The notes below the pieces were generated by a model. That model was not told the DNA's origin, did no database searches, and saw only the letters and a list, made by a program, of their open reading frames with translations. DNA of 64,000 nucleotides from Edaphochlamys debaryana (lineage: Eukaryota; Chlorophyta; Chlorophyceae; Chlamydomonadales). The position numbers and the translations under genes were made by a program. Shown in pieces: positions 11,401-19,800 of the stretch. The stretch is taken from assembly GCA_016858145.1 (NCBI GenBank), contig JAEHOE010000058.1, positions 434,001 to 498,000 of the forward strand, given 5' to 3'. Numbering within the stretch: position 1 is the stretch's first letter; each line of letters starts with the position of its first letter.

Positions 11401-12518
11401 TGCGCCAGCACGCTTAACCGCCGCCGCCGCCGCCGCCGCCTCTTCCTCTTCCTTCCCGGCTTTGCGTCCGGGGTCGAAGTCGGGGCCAACGCAACTTCTG
11501 CTTCCACCTCTCCGGCGCCTGGCCGCCCGCAGCGACTCTGGCAGGTCCATGACCAGAATGTCGTGCCCGGCCGTGAAGAAGATGCGGCCCTCGCCGTCCG
11601 ACGCCAGCAGCGTCGAGGTCCAGGTCGCCCACTTGCGGGCGGGCACATCATCATCATCCGACATATACTCCTCACGAGCGCGCTCGCTGGACCTCTTCTT
11701 TTTGCGGTCGTCCGGGGGCGGCTGAGGGTCGTTTGGCAGGCGGCTGACGAGGCGAACGGTGTCTCGGCCATCCTGGACCTGGGGTGGAGGGGGCCAGAGT
11801 TACGGTGACAGGCGACTGTGGAGACGGCTTTTGGCATAAAACCCGTACCATACTGGTAGCTGTCAGGCCGGCCCGAAACTCACGCTAAGCTGCACGATGC
11901 CCTTCCAATCCGCGCTTCCCTCCACCATCAGGACGGAGCGGCTGTACTCGTCCCACACGGGGCTGCGGGGGGCGGGGCACAAGGGGGTTGCATCTGAGTT
12001 GCTCGCTCCAAGCACGTAACCGTAGGTAGTCTGGCGAAGCCCTGCACAAGTGCCCACCTGCGAAGGCCATCCTTGTCAGCTTGGTACCGGGAACCGTCTG
12101 GAGCAAAGAGCTCGATAGGCAGCTCCGGTATGCCGAGACCGCCACGGGCCGCCGCTCCATCCACGGGGTAAATGGTGCCCGCCCTGGTCAGCAGCAGGGT
12201 CTGTGTGGTGGCGCCGTGTGGGTCACCTACCCCCCTCTCACCGAGAGGCCGTGTGACCAGGCCCGTGGGTTCGTGCATGGACACACTGCAGGAGGCGGCT
12301 TCCTCGCACTGAGGGCCCCGCGACACGCCTCCTGTCGCGGGATGCTTGCGTGCGGCCACATGGTCGGACCGATCGATTTCCACACGACGGCCCAGCACAA
12401 TACGGGCATTCTGTCGCCTCATGGTCTTCTGTGCAGGGGGGCTGCAGGGGTGTGTGCGGGCTGTGCGACATGGCATTGCGCAAGCGTGGCACAGATCACA
12501 CCTTACACACTTACTCAC
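2446..12518 (-). CDS. BTB/POZ protein with propeller-like N-terminus (paralogue 2), introns hosting two retroelements
   Basis: Exons on the minus strand: up to 12058, 11962-11884, 11778-11256 (or 11259), 5381-5213, 3724-3494, 3361-2659, 2559-2446. All phases join. Order of parts: propeller-like strands (LLLTRAGTIYPVDG, SPVWDEYSRSVLMVEG, FFTAGHDILVMDL, YLLFSTRGALYRM, TLDATSRYVYVTDV), then a BTB domain (DLELLVGGRTFHAHRGVVTA onward), then a BACK-like helical end. The intron after 11256 contains a whole gypsy element and the intron after 5213 contains a LINE fragment. Both splice-site pairs survive and the reading phase is kept across both, so the gene may still work. The 5' end is unresolved: the first in-frame Met is at 12518, but the part upstream of about 12210 is not convincingly coding. 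About 760 codons if that Met is used. The partner and substrate are unknown. Confidence 0.72.
3804..5212 (-). mobile_element. 5'-truncated non-LTR (LINE-type) retrotransposon
   Basis: Element read on the minus strand inside an intron of the BTB gene. Its 3' end, at 3804-3938, is identical over 135 bases to an insert in the gypsy element (6945-7079), which defines the 3' terminus ending GCGTCATTCCT. Upstream lies a roughly 400-codon open frame with a C-terminal zinc-knuckle-like motif typical of plant and algal LINE polyproteins. The reverse transcriptase part is missing, so the copy is 5'-truncated. The exact 5' border is not visible because the frame starts at the host splice donor. I found no target-site duplication. 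Confidence 0.65.
4013..5212 (-). pseudogene. C-terminal fragment of LINE polyprotein
   Basis: Open frame of about 400 codons without an internal stop. It has a CPCG-x5-DEGDRAHHFWSC motif (a CCHC-type knuckle) near residue 240, which in LINE polyproteins lies C-terminal to the reverse transcriptase. No YxDD box or endonuclease is present, so this is a fragment that cannot mobilise itself. The first codon is a GTG that coincides with the host gene's splice donor, so it is not a real start. The intact frame suggests a recent insertion. Confidence 0.6.
5460..5691 (+). repeat. 5' LTR of the gypsy element
   Basis: 232 bases starting TGTAGTAGCGTG and ending GGTGCTGCTACA. By eye it matches 11022-11253 with no difference. 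It is preceded by the duplicated target ACCAC. Confidence 0.96.
5695..5710 (+). other. candidate primer-binding site
   Basis: The sequence TGGTGTCTTAGGCC starts three bases after the 5' LTR. A TGG at this place pairs with the CCA end of a tRNA primer. I cannot say which tRNA matches the rest. Confidence 0.5.
5940..6935 (+). CDS. gag: gypsy Gag protein
   Basis: Frame of 331 codons beginning 248 bases after the 5' LTR. It encodes a charged helical N-terminus (about residues 45-90, rich in ELKLELEL-type heptads), a central retrotransposon Gag/capsid-like domain (AEWIDMCRTTAAEVASLNG, then a YITRFRETCR segment), and a basic Arg/Ser-rich end. No CCHC knuckle is seen in this part. The stop at 6933-6935 is the first codon of the inserted LINE tail. 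Without that insert the frame would continue directly into protease, so Gag and Pol were probably one polyprotein. Confidence 0.88.
   Translation: MPDTPPPDTSRDVCMTDHNERDSNQRIDAAQDPGSAGGSGGGDANPSARLELERLAVEKLKLELELKNASVRELELRYQLNQQARQAQPLPERNERTLPEVGTDTAAVAAPLPNERNLLLKRLTIPQKPTEMPAAEWIDMCRTTAAEVASLNGSARLLLHDLLKEVRSKVPDSAKWATSVTEKYPPGAQFSFSDLSAVFYEFLETFDPKVRSREDEALELLSSGTVTMDPRKGLSEYITRFRETCRTANLLDERMKIQLFRRGLTPDLRAVCETDHTGQPFASFPQLTTYAIGQDARMRAAGVKSRATVAHIATRDDRRSRSRSHFQAKRK
6933..7078 (+). mobile_element. 146-bp LINE 3' tail inserted in the gypsy element
   Basis: The insert is flanked by the 10-bp duplication TAAGCGCAAG (6923-6932 and 7079-7088). From 6945 on it is identical to the 3' end of the LINE copy at 3804-3938 (reverse strand). 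This is what severe 5' truncation during target-primed reverse transcription would give. The first 12 bases are not in the other copy and may be filler. Insert plus duplication is 156 bases, a multiple of three, so the downstream frame is kept; the interruption comes from an in-frame TAG at its first bases. Confidence 0.88.
7080..9059 (+). CDS. pol: gypsy Pol, first part: protease and reverse transcriptase
   Basis: Open frame in line with gag (first Met at 7212). The aspartic protease active site is VLADTGATHCF near 7488-7520. The reverse transcriptase follows: LDLTSGYHQLRIHPDDIPKT and the catalytic VYLDDILIHS near 8717-8745, then the thumb/connection ending in FVGLATYFRRFMPGF. The frame stops at 9057-9059, 20 bases after a run of six T (9034-9039). 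Dropping one T would fuse it to the RNase H frame. It is therefore either a one-base insertion, a sequencing error, or much less likely a programmed shift. Confidence 0.9.
   Translation, partial: KRKQASQQSWSTVAKRARVATAATDTANRGGPASASGRPPRSGSVWVPPKEVFDAAQNDPSGASDTRNPLKRGEFLTSLYRSCDPSFPDPEPLANACEVWWDPPRANAQRASPSCATTDAAELDIFSGSIAGYRVRVLADTGATHCFAPSTLVQRLGLALRPAPFAPVRLADATTAIIQGEARVKLRLGKFATEVRLLILPSLTASADIILGKEFLERHNCDVRCGRSELVLRRANGIQVVLRAVNAPPVGEEHAEPPSAAASELRNGDLLFGKTPPKSVAVVSATQAFADLALPGFRAAVVVVRPTKSSDPAVSPVSLAVSSAELASADVSESDNWKAKVLQDLESHPDVGGKPELISVLREYADVFAPLDKLPPDTGLEHLIPLEPGTRPIYRPQYRLSPLEREEVERQVTDLLKKGFVRPSTSPWGAPILFVQKKTGKLRMCINYRGINNRTIKNKYPLPRIDDTLDRLGGSCVFSALDLTSGYHQLRIHPDDIPKTAFSTPMGHFEWLVMPFGLSNAPSSFQHEMAKALRPFLLGPKAFVTVYLDDILIHSRTPEEHAQHLRQVLEALRKRGLKAKLSKCEFWRSEVKYLGHIVSAEGIRMDPKKVEAIKKYPLPTDLKSLRAFVGLATYFRRFMPGFASLAAPLTDLFWSSAPA
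9040..11007 (+). CDS. pol: gypsy Pol, second part: RNase H, integrase, chromodomain
   Basis: Open frame shifted by one relative to the reverse transcriptase frame; first Met at 9127. RNase H begins with VVSDASLNGTGAVLLQ and has TDHHPLTYL. The integrase zinc module has HSAPLAGHPGRDRT and CDSCQRSKP. The integrase core shows the D-D-E residues in SMDFIMGLP, VTDRDSRFTGSF and the QTERMNQ segment. A GPY/F-like KWIGPFPIEA follows. The last 70 residues are a chromodomain (VEKILDHE, FLVKWEGYGHEHDTWV), the mark of chromoviruses, which uses histone contacts to guide integration. Ends in AGA and a stop at 11005-11007. Confidence 0.92.
   Translation, partial: GRQRLPEKWPPQALAAFEAIKERISDEVTLKYPDFSKPFEVVSDASLNGTGAVLLQEGRPVAFASKKFSPAERNYATGEQELLGVVNALREWRCYLLSSIPFTLVTDHHPLTYLKTQTQLSRRQARWVEFLEQFNFQWVYRPGKLNVVADALSRYAVLAHVVCGMAAETDGLLFRIVSATQRDAWFQNPTNTRSLLSNPGGFYQKEEGDAQLRLVIPNDPTLKLDIIASCHSAPLAGHPGRDRTLELVRRNFWWPTMRADVNDFVSSCDSCQRSKPATGKPAGLLHPLPVPEGPWESVSMDFIMGLPKTRRGFDAIAVFVDRLTKMSHIAPCKKDITAEQSADLFFDTVVRLHGLPKTIVTDRDSRFTGSFMPALLKRLGAKQNLSTAFHPQSDGQTERMNQVLGDLLLNYSDYDPPHWDRYLSAAEFAINNSINRSTGATPFYLNYGFHPRVPLHLELGDTVPAAKRWVETLADRLAAAKQCLMSAQDRQKADADKRRKNVTFEPGQMVLLSTRNLSLVKGSRKLMPKWIGPFPIEAMVNEVAARLTLPPQYRFHNVFHVSLLRPYRIDTAKGPVNPPPPLEFDEADRPVWRVEKILDHETRKLRTRSFTRFLVKWEGYGHEHDTWVDEKDFSDPHAINVYWAANPERHVDAGA
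11006..11021 (+). other. polypurine tract
   Basis: GAGGAGGGGAGGCAGA lies directly before the 3' LTR and overlaps the end of pol. It is purine-only except for one C, as expected for the plus-strand primer of reverse transcription. Confidence 0.75.
11022..11253 (+). repeat. 3' LTR of the gypsy element
   Basis: 232 bases, read as identical to the 5' LTR, followed by the second copy of the target ACCAC. The minus-strand intron donor of the host gene touches its outer edge. Confidence 0.96.
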
Positions 12519-12825
12519 ATGTTAGACCGTAGTGTTAGATTATGGCCGTCACGTTGATATGAAAGTCAGCGGTCCAGGGGCCAACACCGCATCCGCGCCA
12601 AATTTGCCCGAGCGAGCTCCTCACGCGCGAGGCGACATTCCAGCAGCCGCTAGCATAATACTGTTCTATGCACTTGGGAGATCGTGCAGCTGGCGGAGTG
12701 TGGCAACACCTTGCTGTACTTATTCCTGTGCCAGCGCCTCGCAACCACCCCTGCTCCTCCCTCATGACGGTGCGGGCCAGGGCCCGACCGAGGCGAAGGA
12801 AGCGAGCGAGTTACCCAGGGTACGC

Positions 12826-13089
12826 GTTCCGGCACGGTCTGGATCTCTGGAACCCTCCGGAACCGCCTCTCGCTCGTGGTCTGCACCGGAACAGCCAACA
12901 CACACGACACGTCCGCCCCTCGCTCGTGTGCAACCCCCTTCGCTGCTAATCAAGCTGCCACGTGAACCCTGGTATGGTGTAGAGACTGGGCTTGGGAGGC
13001 GTCCAGGGGCTTCGGGAGCAGCTGCGGGTCGCGTGGCATCCCGAAGCGTCCAACGGTAACCTGCCGGTAGTTGGTGCCGTGCATAAAAG
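12826..13089 (+). promoter_or_regulatory. heat-shock promoter of gene A (HSE cluster and TATA box)
   Basis: Between 12826 and 12864 there are alternating TTCC/GGAA blocks (GTTCCGG, CTGGAACC, CCGGAACC), matching the nGAAn units of a heat-shock element. A TATA-like CATAAAAG lies at 13082-13089, about 150 bases before the start codon. The same order of elements is found upstream of gene B, which supports function. Confidence 0.7.
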
Positions 13090-13239
13090 CCGGGGCCGCG
13101 CATGCATTGCACCAAGCCCTCTCAAGCACATACGCTCACAAGCTAGCGATACAGCTACACGACACAAGCTACCTCGCACTCCGCGACTGGTTAGCATTTT
13201 CTTCAGCGCACTCGCTCTCGCTGCCAAAGACTATCAGCC

Positions 13240-13964
13240 ATGTCTCTCGCTCTCTTCTCGAACGACCCCTTTGTGGGATCTCTGGACCGCGTCGTGGACC
13301 GGATGCTGAACGACTTCGGCATGCCCAACGTGCTCGCGACGTCCTCGGGTCAGCGCGCTGCCCAGCCTGCTGGCCACCTGCACCTGCCGACGGACATCGT
13401 GGAGACCGACAAGGCCTTTGAGCTGACCGCTGACGCACCGGGCATGTCTCCGGAGGACCTCAAGGTGCGTGCTAATGCCGACTTGGGCTGACGGGGCCCA
13501 GAAGCTTCGGGGCTTGCAACCCAGCCAGGGAGCTCCAGCAATATGCGGAGCCTCCACATGCACTATTGTAGTCTGCATGCTGTGATCACCTTGTCGGCAC
13601 GCTGGCGCACTCGCCCTGGCTACTGCGCCCGTCCGTGCGTGTCCCCCTCCCCTCCCCGACTGATCCCTTCTGACCCGTCCCTCCCCTCCCCTTCCCCGCT
13701 CCTCCCCAGGTCGAGCTGCACGAGGGCGTGCTGACGATGAGCGGCAAGCGCAGTGTGGCACGCGACGACAAGGACGCCTCTGGCAAGGTGTGGCGCAGCG
13801 AGCGGACGTCCTACAGCTTCTCCCGCTCCTTCGCGCTGCCCGAGAACGCCGCCCCCGAGGGCATCAGCGCCACCATGGACAAGGGCGTCCTCAAGGTCAC
13901 GGTGCCCAAGACAGAGCCGGCGCCCAAGCCGGAGCCCAAGCGCATCACGATCACGGCGGCATGA
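13240..13964 (+). CDS. small heat-shock protein (HSP20/alpha-crystallin family), gene A
   Basis: Exons 13240-13464 and 13710-13964 encode 159 residues. The N-terminal arm MSLALFSNDPFVGSLDRV leads into an alpha-crystallin domain (about residues 48-148): LPTDIVETDKAFELTADAP, VELHEGVLTMSGKR, then SYSFSRSFALPENA and ISATMDKGVLKVTVPK. The C-terminus has the I-x-I type motif RITIT and ends in TAA as residues. Such proteins form oligomers that hold unfolding proteins for refolding. It resembles the HSP22 class of Chlamydomonas and has no transit peptide, so it is probably cytosolic. Heat-shock elements upstream point to HSF1 control. Its near-twin is at 34359-35084. Confidence 0.93.
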
Positions 13965-14831
13965 GGCGTGGCCACATGGGACGCTGGGACAGGGGCGGAC
14001 GTGGCTGTGGTTGTGCATGAGCCTGTGAAAAGCCAGGAGCACCTTCGGGCGAAAATGGAATGTTGTTGGGACCTTAAGCACTGAGGGCATCTATTGAAAG
14101 ACTTTTTTAGGGATTGCCTTGGGACCTGCTGAGTGGGGGATGCAGGCCTGTGGGCTTACATATATTGGGCTCACATGGGCCTAGACGCGTTGACTTGGGC
14201 CCTGGGGCCGATCCGAGTACATGGCCGTCTGACGGCAAGGTACTAAGGTGACTGTACTGTACTCCTGTTGTGCTTTGGACCTCGCACCTCGGTGACACAC
14301 GCACAGGCATGGGGACGCACGGTGAGGCTAGAGTCGGGCTCTGGTCAATGGTGTTAGCAATTATGTAAGTACACGGGAGCACTGACGGGAGTACTGACCA
14401 GTACGAAAGCAATCTGACCCACCATTGTAACAGCAATCTCTCGAGACTCCCCCGATGCGCGACAGGCTCGTCACCCTACACAGTCCTGCACTCTGGGCCC
14501 GCATTCCAGAGAGGTCCTACCCGTTTGTACGACGGGATGAAGTCTCGACAGCAAGGTCGACAAGCGCTGTCCAGCACACGTCTTGTGCTCTCGTGCCAGG
14601 CAAGCTCCCAGCCGCTCCTGCCTGCCTCCGCGTCACATTCAAGTCCACTCAGTGGCAACCACTTAGACCGATGCTGCAAGCTATGGTCCAGTCTCCCTCC
14701 CCCCGCCTCACAAGGCACATCGCCCGCAAGCGGCTCTGGCCCGATCTATTCCGGCTCTGGCTACATCACACGCGTGCGCAACATGCCGTGTCCAGTTCAA
14801 TCTGAATTCAGAAGCCTGCTTCCAGTCAAGC
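13965..14831. other. region between convergent genes
   Basis: It holds the 3'UTR of the heat-shock gene and that of the ubiquitin-like gene on the other strand (a minus-strand TGTAA lies at 14156-14160). No coding exon is supported. Frames here are short and unlike known proteins. Confidence 0.5.
14426..14430 (+). terminator. TGTAA polyadenylation signal, small heat-shock gene A
   Basis: TGTAA, the usual algal signal, 462 bases after the stop. It is the first good match on this strand. Confidence 0.45.
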
Positions 14832-16164
14832 TCAGTTCCAGAAGGCGGCGTCCGGGTCAGGCTTGCCGCTCAGCAGCTTCGCCCGCTCGATGGCGATCAG
14901 GCATTGGCAGCCCTGCGCGCCGCGGGATGGTCCAGGTCGGGGTGTAGGGGGCGGAGAGGGCGGGCAACACATGAGGGCCGCAGCCAGTGGGGCCTGGCCC
15001 AGCCACGTGCAGGCCCGCTCCAGCCTTCACCAGGCGCACCGCTCGCGCCGCTCCCCCTCCCGCCCGCCTGCCCGCAGCCCGACGACAACCCTCACGCCTC
15101 ACGACACAATGTGCGCCCCTCCAGGCTGCATCCCTCACTCTCTCTACCCCCCGCAATAGTACCAGACCCCAGCCCCACCGGTGGCACGTGGTAGTCCGCC
15201 ATGGGGCGCTCGTTGTCCCCCAGCTCCTCGCCCGCGTAGATGAGCGCCTGAAGGGGGGGTCGTGGGTGGGAGGCCAAAGGTCAGAGTTTGGGGGAGACAA
15301 CAAGCAACTTGAGAGCACGGTGGGGGGCGCTATGCCACCGTGGCCTTCCCACTTCTACAGGCTCCACATTTCTTGCACGTGATCCTCGGTGGCGGGACGC
15401 CTTTCCTAGCTGGCGGCAAGTCGACGTGAGGGCGCCAGCACCATACTACCCAGCTCACCAGGTCCTCCCAGCCCCGCAGCCCCGGCGTGGCCCGGCGCTC
15501 CGGCGGCTTGTTGGAGCGCTCGATGCCGCCCGCCCACAGCGCCCGCTTGACCGCCCCCACCGTCCAGTCGGGGGCGGCCGTGATGCGGTAGCGACAGCCG
15601 CCGCAGAAGAACACCTGCGGGGAGAGGGGGGGGGCGAAAGGCGTCGGGCCTTTGCCTGTAGCCCCGTGCTGCCTGGCCCCGTGCTGCCGGCCAGCACGCC
15701 ACCCCCAGTCCCTCGACATCCCCCGCTGCCCCGCCCCCCGCCCCCCCGCTGTGGCCCCACCATGTGGTCCCGGTCCTTGCGCGGCGGCACCGTGGGGATG
15801 CCCTCGAAGGGGAGGTCCATGGTGGCGATCTCCTCAAACACCTCCGCCTGGGGGGGGGGCGACAGACAGGGCGCGGGCGTAAGGTAATATGTGGGAATCC
15901 CACAGGAGGGGACCAGCTGCAAGGGTGCGCTCCCCTCTCGGGCCCGCCCGAGACTTCAGGCGCGGCCTTCCGCCACAGCCGGGTATGGGCCGAGACCCCG
16001 GCACGCAGCCTGCCCTGCACAGGCCCCGACGCACCTCCTTGTCTGCGGGGATCTCCCTGTTGGCGTCGCAGTCCCACGCGCCCTTGCCCAGAGACACGCC
16101 CTCGGCCATGGCTGCGAGGTCGGCCGAGGTGGACGGAGGCCTCTGCAGGGGGTTGTTCCAGGCC
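14832..16164 (-). CDS. ubiquitin-like fold protein, 5' end unresolved
   Basis: Exons on the minus strand: 16164-16035, 15847-15761, 15614-15459, 15247-15179, 14912-14832. All join in phase. From the Met at 16109 the product is 155 residues, but an acceptor at 16165 implies an upstream exon that I could not place. The C-terminal half looks like a ubiquitin-type beta-grasp: VFFCGGCRYRITAAPDWTVG ... VKRALW, then LIYAGEELGDNERPMADYHV and CQCLIAIE, which parallels the ubiquitin segment LIFAGKQLEDGRTLSDYNI. There is no C-terminal Gly-Gly, so it is a fold member and not a conjugated modifier. The N-terminal part (DLPFEGIPTVPPRKDRDH) is not recognised. Function unknown. Confidence 0.7.
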
Positions 16165-16819
16165 CTGAGGTGGGCTTAGGGAGCCAGGGTAGGTTGAGGG
16201 GTTGAGAAGCTGGGGCGAGTCAGGAACGGCTTGTGCGTTGAGGCAGTGGAGCCTGTGTGAATGCGGGGGCGCCAAGGAGGGGTCCGGGGGAAGCTCATGC
16301 GGCTCTTGGAGGGGCCGACTGGCAGCAGCATCCCCGCTGTCGCTGGGTCGCCCCCCCGTTGTCAGTAAGCAGGGCAGAGCCAGAAGGCCAAGGCGGTGTC
16401 CCTGTGCGTTACAGCGACGCTTTCGGAACCGTCAGCCGCTCAGCGGAGTCAGCACCTGCAGCTGCACCACTCGTTACCCGCTCTCCACCGATCGCACGCC
16501 TTCCCTTGTTTGCCCACGCTTTTGCAGTTTGTGTCCGCGCAGCCTGATCCCCCCTAACACCACGCCTCTGGCAGCATGCCCGCATTCCGCTCCGGTTGAC
16601 ACGCAACCCTGCTCCACCCCCTATCCCCTGAAGAAGGCCCTTTTAGGAAGGCCCTTCCCCACCCGCAGCGAGACCGCCATGCACTCACACCTCTGCCCAT
16701 GTCCAGCAGACCGCTATTCGATGGCAGCCTGCTACGCTGCTAACCGCTGCCAGCTCCCACAGCCTGCGGCCATGCCGCCTGTCCCAAGCGCTCTGGCCCC
16801 CATCCTCCCGCCAGTCTGC
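16165..16819. other. gap between ubiquitin-like gene and NERD1-like gene
   Basis: Contains the NERD1-like 3'UTR, with a minus-strand TGTAA at 16409-16413, and somewhere below it the missing first exon and promoter of the ubiquitin-like gene. The long plus-strand frame over this area does not look like a protein. Confidence 0.45.
16409..16413 (-). terminator. TGTAA polyadenylation signal, NERD1-like gene
   Basis: Minus-strand TGTAA about 407 bases after the stop; the nearest match downstream. Confidence 0.4.
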
Positions 16820-19800
16820 TCAGTCGACGTAGTCCGTGCTGCGCAGCTTGGCGGCGCGGCGGCCGGCGGCGCCGCCGGCATCGCCCGAGCCGGAGCCCTG
16901 TGGATGGGAATGGGAGGGGGCCGATCACCACTGGCCACCGAGCGCTTCGTCCTCTCCCCACCTTTCCCCGTGTCCCCAACAGGCCCGATACGGAGTGCTT
17001 GGCGCTTCACAGGACGCCTCCCCTTTCCGCCTCCCCCAACCGCCATCGTCACGCACCCTGCCCCCTGCGCCCCTTGCCGCCCCGCCCCCGCCCCGGCCTC
17101 ACCATGTTGCCCAGCGGGTCGTAGTGCTGCGTGAGATAGACCAGCCCCAGCGCAATCACCAGCGTCAGCATCAGCGCCGACAGGGACATGCCGCCAGCCA
17201 GGTGCTGGACCTGTGGGGGGGCATGAGCCGTGGCGTTGGTGTCGAACGATGTGGGTCGATGTGGGTCGGGTCGGTGGGACTGCCGCGGTCACGGCTTTGC
17301 CCTTATCTTGGCAACGCAGCAGCGTCTCGTGGACTCAAGATTCTCTGCCTCGACTCCTTTCCGGTCCCCTCGACCCTCTTTCCCATCCACGCCCCCACCT
17401 GCACGTAGCCGTAGATGCCCCGCTCCGTGACCAGCACGATGTCGTTGAGGCCGTCGCCGTTGAAGTCCGCCACCACCAGCGGCTGCGTGGGCGCTGCGGG
17501 CAGCTCCAGCTCCGACAGGATGTGGCCGTGCTCCGACACGATCACTGCGGGGGAAGAGGAAGAGGGTGGTGATGATGATAACGTGGTGGGTCCTTAGACA
17601 GTCGAGGGTTCAGTGAGGAGCCAGTGGGACCCAGAGGGTGGGCACTCTTCACATCATGTGCTGCAGGCTGGGTGCATCAGGATGGGGCGGCAGGTCGACT
17701 CACTGGCGTGGTCGGTGCCCGCCGCCAGCACGACGGTTGGTACGGCGTGCACGTACAGCGCCATGGCGGCCAGCGTGGGCACCACGTGGTCGGGATTCTC
17801 GTCCTCAGGGGGCCAGTACACCTGGCGGTTGGGGCGGCGGCGGTTGGCGGTTGGAGGTCGCGAGTGGGTGGGGACAAAGGCACGGGCCGACACGGAGCTG
17901 CCCGCTCTGGCCCGCGTCACAGACGCCAGCCCCTGGCGCGGCTCGCTCCCCAAGACGCGCCCCGCTCCCTCGCTGCCACCCACCGGCATGTACTCCTGCC
18001 ACAGGTGCTGCCCCACTGCGTTGACGGCCGTGAGCTCGCCCTTGTTGGTCAGGAAGATTAGCATGCCGTGCTGCCGCCTGGGGGGGAGGGCGATGGGGTA
18101 CAGCGGAAAGCATGAGAGAGCTAGTCAACGGGGAGAGGGGACTCGAGCCTCAGCTGGTGGGGGGCGGGCAGAGCGCCAGCCGATCCCATACGGGTTGCAT
18201 GGGCGCACACGCCAGGCACTGCGCGCCAGGGCAGAGTATCCCGGCAGAGCGCCGTCAGCCCACCTGCGGTGCGCGTAGCCGCTGAGGTCGGGGATGGGCA
18301 GCATGATGGGGGTGGCCAGCTCCGTGGGCTGCGCGGCGGCGGCGGCGCGCTGGAAGACGTTGCGGGAGGCGGAGACGCCAAACTTGCGGGTGTGGCAGAC
18401 CTGGACCTGCGGGCGAGCAAGAGGGTGCGGAAGAGCAAGGCAAAAGGGCAGGTGTGACACACGCTTGTGTCATGGCTCTAGCCCCGGTCCCCTTTGCCTA
18501 CTGACGGCTGTGCTTGCTTGCCCAAAGCACCGTAGCAACAAGCAGCGTTCCTTGCTTCCTGCTCAACCGCATGGCAGCGAGGGCCTTCTGGTTTGTTCCC
18601 CCCGACATGCCCGTTTGCTTCTAAAGGCCGTGCTCGTCGGCCTTCAGCGCCGTGAAGCCGCGAGCAGCACTCCTTGCTTCCTGCCAGAACCGCTCCCGCT
18701 GAACCGCTTTCTCAGCGCAACGCCGCCCCCCCTCACCTTGAACAGCGTCTCCGTGGGCGGGATGCCCGAGCGCACGTGCGCCGTGCAGCGGCCCATGACC
18801 TGGTGCCCGCGCCCGCTCACTGCGCGCACCTCGCCCTGCAGAAGGTCGTTGCTGCGGCGGGAGGGCACGGGGACGGGGACGGGGCGTAAGCGCAAGTGCT
18901 GGGAAACGGGTATTATCGTCTCTCAGCTTTTGAGTCGAGTAAGCCCCAGTTGTGAAGAGCCCACACGCGCACTCCTGGTGGCGCACCTGTCCGTGCCGTC
19001 GGTGTGGCCGTGGTAGACTGAGATGTGGTCCAGCACTCCGTCGCCGTTGATGTCGGCGTGCAGCGTGCGGGGCGGCAGGTGCAGCTTGCACACGGTGCGG
19101 CCTGGCGGGGGACGAGCGGGTTCGCGGGTTGCTGTGCGTGAGCAAGGCGCATGCCACTCAGTCGAAGCCGTCCTGCAACGTCGTAACCCGTCCCACTCCA
19201 GCCCCAGCCCCACACAGTGATCACCTTGTCCCCCTAACCATCTTGACTCCCCACTGCCCGCCCCTCCCCACCGGTGTACAGGTGTAGCACCTCGATGCCC
19301 TCCTCCAGGAACGCCACCAGAGCGTTGGCCGTCACGTTGTGGGAGTGCAGGTGCAGGTGCGCGTGCTTGCCGTCCTCGCCCAGGGCGTGGGGCGCCAGGC
19401 CGCCAGCGCCGCCGCCGCCGCCCGGCGGCCCGCCGGTGCCCGACGGGCCCAGGCGCTGTGAGGTGGCGTCGGCTGTGTGGATGCCGCCGCGGCCGTGGGT
19501 GGGAGGGCCGACGACGGAGGACTGGAGGTGGCGCTTGGGGTCGGCGTGCGGCGCGGCGCCGCGCGAGGAGCCCTTGCTGGAGCCGATGCGGTTGCTGAAG
19601 AGGCCGCCGGAGAGCAGGCCGCTGGGCGCCTGGCCGTGGCCCGGGCCCTTGGACTTGAGCCCTGCGCGACGGAGGAAGCCGTGCGCAAGAGGAGGGGGAC
19701 AGTAAAAAAGTAGTATGAACTTGCCAAGGCGGACCTGACCATGTCTCCGTCCATCCTGACTTCCGCACCCGGGGTTCCCCACATGAGCTCGACTGGGCAA

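Larger units (their letters stand above)
12770..13964 (+). repeat. inverted-repeat arm A (promoter plus small heat-shock gene A)
   Basis: This segment is similar, in inverted orientation, to 34359-35570. Similarity covers the heat-shock elements, the TATA region, the 5'UTR, both exons and part of the intron. Coding exons are nearly identical and the promoter is diverged but alignable by eye. Confidence 0.85.

Noticed and set aside
2446..12518. BTB paralogue 2 as a pseudogene broken by retroelements
   Set aside because: When the exon phases are worked out, both elements fall inside introns and the coding frame is continuous, so there is no evidence of a break.
15841..15860. Runs of G (also at 21343-21358 and 21628-21640) as special structures
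   Set aside because: They are parts of the pyrimidine tracts of minus-strand acceptors or simple homopolymers next to exons.
16202..17134. Plus-strand frame of 310 codons
   Set aside because: It lies over the 3'UTR and last exons of the NERD1-like gene, is Pro/Ser/Arg-rich, and shows no domain; a GC-rich shadow.
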